NCBI GenBank assembly: GCA_023437255.1
Contig: JAEZGR010000091.1
Coordinates: 1 to 6,705 of the forward strand
DNA from: Pseudomonadota bacterium
GTDB lineage: Bacteria; Pseudomonadota; Gammaproteobacteria; Burkholderiales; Burkholderiaceae_B
DNA length: 6,705 nt
Reading direction: 5' to 3'
Below, in pieces: positions 5,789-6,705 of this stretch. The notes below the pieces were generated by a model. It saw only the letters and a program-made list of their open reading frames with translations, searched no databases and had not been told where the DNA came from. The position numbers and the translations under genes were made by a program. Within the stretch, counting starts at the first letter, position 1. Each line of letters begins with the position of its first letter.

Positions 5789-6705
5789 ATGACCCAATTC
5801 ACCACCCGACCGGAAATCACCGGCACCTTCGGCGTCGCCGCCTCCACTCACTGGCTTGCCTCACAAACGGCGATGAGCGTGCTCGAACGCGGCGGCAACG
5901 CGTTCGATGCAGCCGCTGCGGGCGGCTTCGTGCTGCAGGTGGTCGAGCCGCATCTGAACGGAGCGGGTGGTGAGGTGCCGATTCTTCTGTGGAGCGAACA
6001 GGAGCGCCGCATCCGCGCCGTCTGCGGCCAGGGCCCCGCGCCCGCTGAAGCCACCGTCGACGCATTCCGGCGCGTCGGCCTGGAGCAGGTGCCGGGCATC
6101 GGCCTGCTGCCCGCCACCGTCCCCGGCGCCTTCGGCGGCTGGGCCACGATGCTGCGCGATTACGGCACCTGGTCGCTGGCCGACGTACTGGCGCCCGCCA
6201 TCGAGTACGCCCGCAACGGCTTCCCGCTCATCGCCCGTGCGGTGCAGGCCATCTACGCGGTCCAGGATCTCTTCCGCAGCGACTGGCACAGCTCGGCCGA
6301 AGTGTGGCTGCCAGGTGGCAAGGTACCGCAACCCGGTGCACTGTTCCGCCTGCCCAAACTGGCCGACACCTATGAGAAGGTGCTGCGCACGGCCGAAGCC
6401 GAGGGCGGCACCCGCACCGAAGTGATCGACGCCGCGCTGCGCTGCTGGTACCAGGGCTTTGTGGCGCGCGAGATCGACGCCTACTACCGCAACGAGAAAG
6501 CCCGCGACAGCACGGGCGAACTCAACGGCGGCCTGCTGCGCTACGAAGACATGGAAAACTGGCAGGCGGGTATTGAAGATCCGCTCACCCTCGACTTCGG
6601 CCGTTACACCGTGGCCAAGTGCGGCTTCTGGAGCCAGGGCCCCGTATTTCTCCAGCAACTGGGCATGTTGCGTCACGCCGGGCTCGAGAATCACCACCCG
6701 CACAC
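5789..6705 (+). CDS. Gamma-glutamyltransferase-family Ntn-hydrolase, N-terminal part (runs off window)
   Basis: ATG at 5789, preceded by GGAAAG four bases upstream, opens 305 codons to the right edge without a stop. The sequence shows the GGT large-subunit pattern: ASQTAMSVLERGGNAFDAA at 24-42, VVEPHLNGAGGEVPILLW at 51-68, ATVPGAFGGW at 109-118 and DVLAPAIEYARNGFPL at 132-147. Family members self-cleave before a catalytic Thr in the small subunit, which lies outside the window, and then hydrolyse or transfer gamma-glutamyl groups or related amides. Notably, the E. coli DFREMAP motif, whose Arg binds the glutamate carboxylate, reads GQGPAPA here (80-86), placing Gln81 at the Arg position. This resembles YwrD/acylase-like members rather than true glutathione hydrolases. 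No signal peptide is visible, so it is probably cytoplasmic, unlike periplasmic E. coli Ggt. It lies 69 bp after the transporter gene, likely in the same operon. Confidence 0.88.
   Translation, partial: MTQFTTRPEITGTFGVAASTHWLASQTAMSVLERGGNAFDAAAAGGFVLQVVEPHLNGAGGEVPILLWSEQERRIRAVCGQGPAPAEATVDAFRRVGLEQVPGIGLLPATVPGAFGGWATMLRDYGTWSLADVLAPAIEYARNGFPLIARAVQAIYAVQDLFRSDWHSSAEVWLPGGKVPQPGALFRLPKLADTYEKVLRTAEAEGGTRTEVIDAALRCWYQGFVAREIDAYYRNEKARDSTGELNGGLLRYEDMENWQAGIEDPLTLDFGRYTVAKCGFWSQGPVFLQQLGMLRHAGLENHHPH

Noticed and set aside
5743..5973. 76-codon plus-strand open frame overlapping the start of the GGT-like gene
   Set aside because: It is out of frame with the GGT motifs, Arg-rich and featureless; the ATG at 5789 explains the region.
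5861..6703. 280-codon minus-strand open frame at the right end
   Set aside because: It is antisense to the GGT-family gene, which has family motifs and a good ribosome binding site. The reverse frame has no recognisable features.

Overview
The window is GC-rich bacterial chromosome. Gene content and protein character fit a betaproteobacterium of the order Burkholderiales, most like the Alcaligenaceae (Bordetella/Achromobacter relatives). The apbC/metG divergent pair, with an N-terminal ApbC domain ending in HAVQ-GV-LPN, is the strongest pointer. That placement rests on recalled family resemblance, not on a search. There are no tRNA or rRNA genes, CRISPR arrays or recognisable insertion sequences; the DNA is almost entirely coding.

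Layout. (1) Bases 1-286, minus strand: the first 95 codons of an ApbC/Mrp-type iron-sulfur carrier ATPase, running off the left edge. (2) 369-617, plus: a small membrane protein of unknown function. (3) 618-798: a noncoding leader with a weak hairpin and a -10-like box. (4) 799-2868, plus: complete methionyl-tRNA synthetase with the C-terminal tRNA-binding domain. (5) 2923-3942, plus: a cation diffusion facilitator with a zinc-type HxxxD/HxxxD site. (6) 3855-4667, minus: an AraC-family regulator whose 3' end overlaps the 3' end of the CDF gene by 88 bp. (7) 4668-4747: divergent intergenic region with a perfect dyad. (8) 4748-5719, plus: a bile-acid:sodium-symporter-like (YfeH/SLC10A7-type) membrane transporter. 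(9) 5789 to the right edge, plus: the first 305 codons of a gamma-glutamyltransferase-like Ntn-hydrolase, preceded by an inverted repeat.

Two functional blocks can be seen. The left block is housekeeping: Fe-S cluster delivery, tRNA charging, and divalent-metal export likely co-transcribed or read through from metG. The right block looks like a small accessory module: an AraC regulator divergent from a transporter, followed 69 bp later by a GGT-family hydrolase lacking the arginine that canonical GGTs use to hold glutamate. A plausible but unproven reading is regulated transport plus cleavage of an amide-linked compound that is not glutathione. I found no clear sign of a wholly new system; the most unusual points are the GGT substitution, the long convergent overlap and the dyad in the divergent promoter region.
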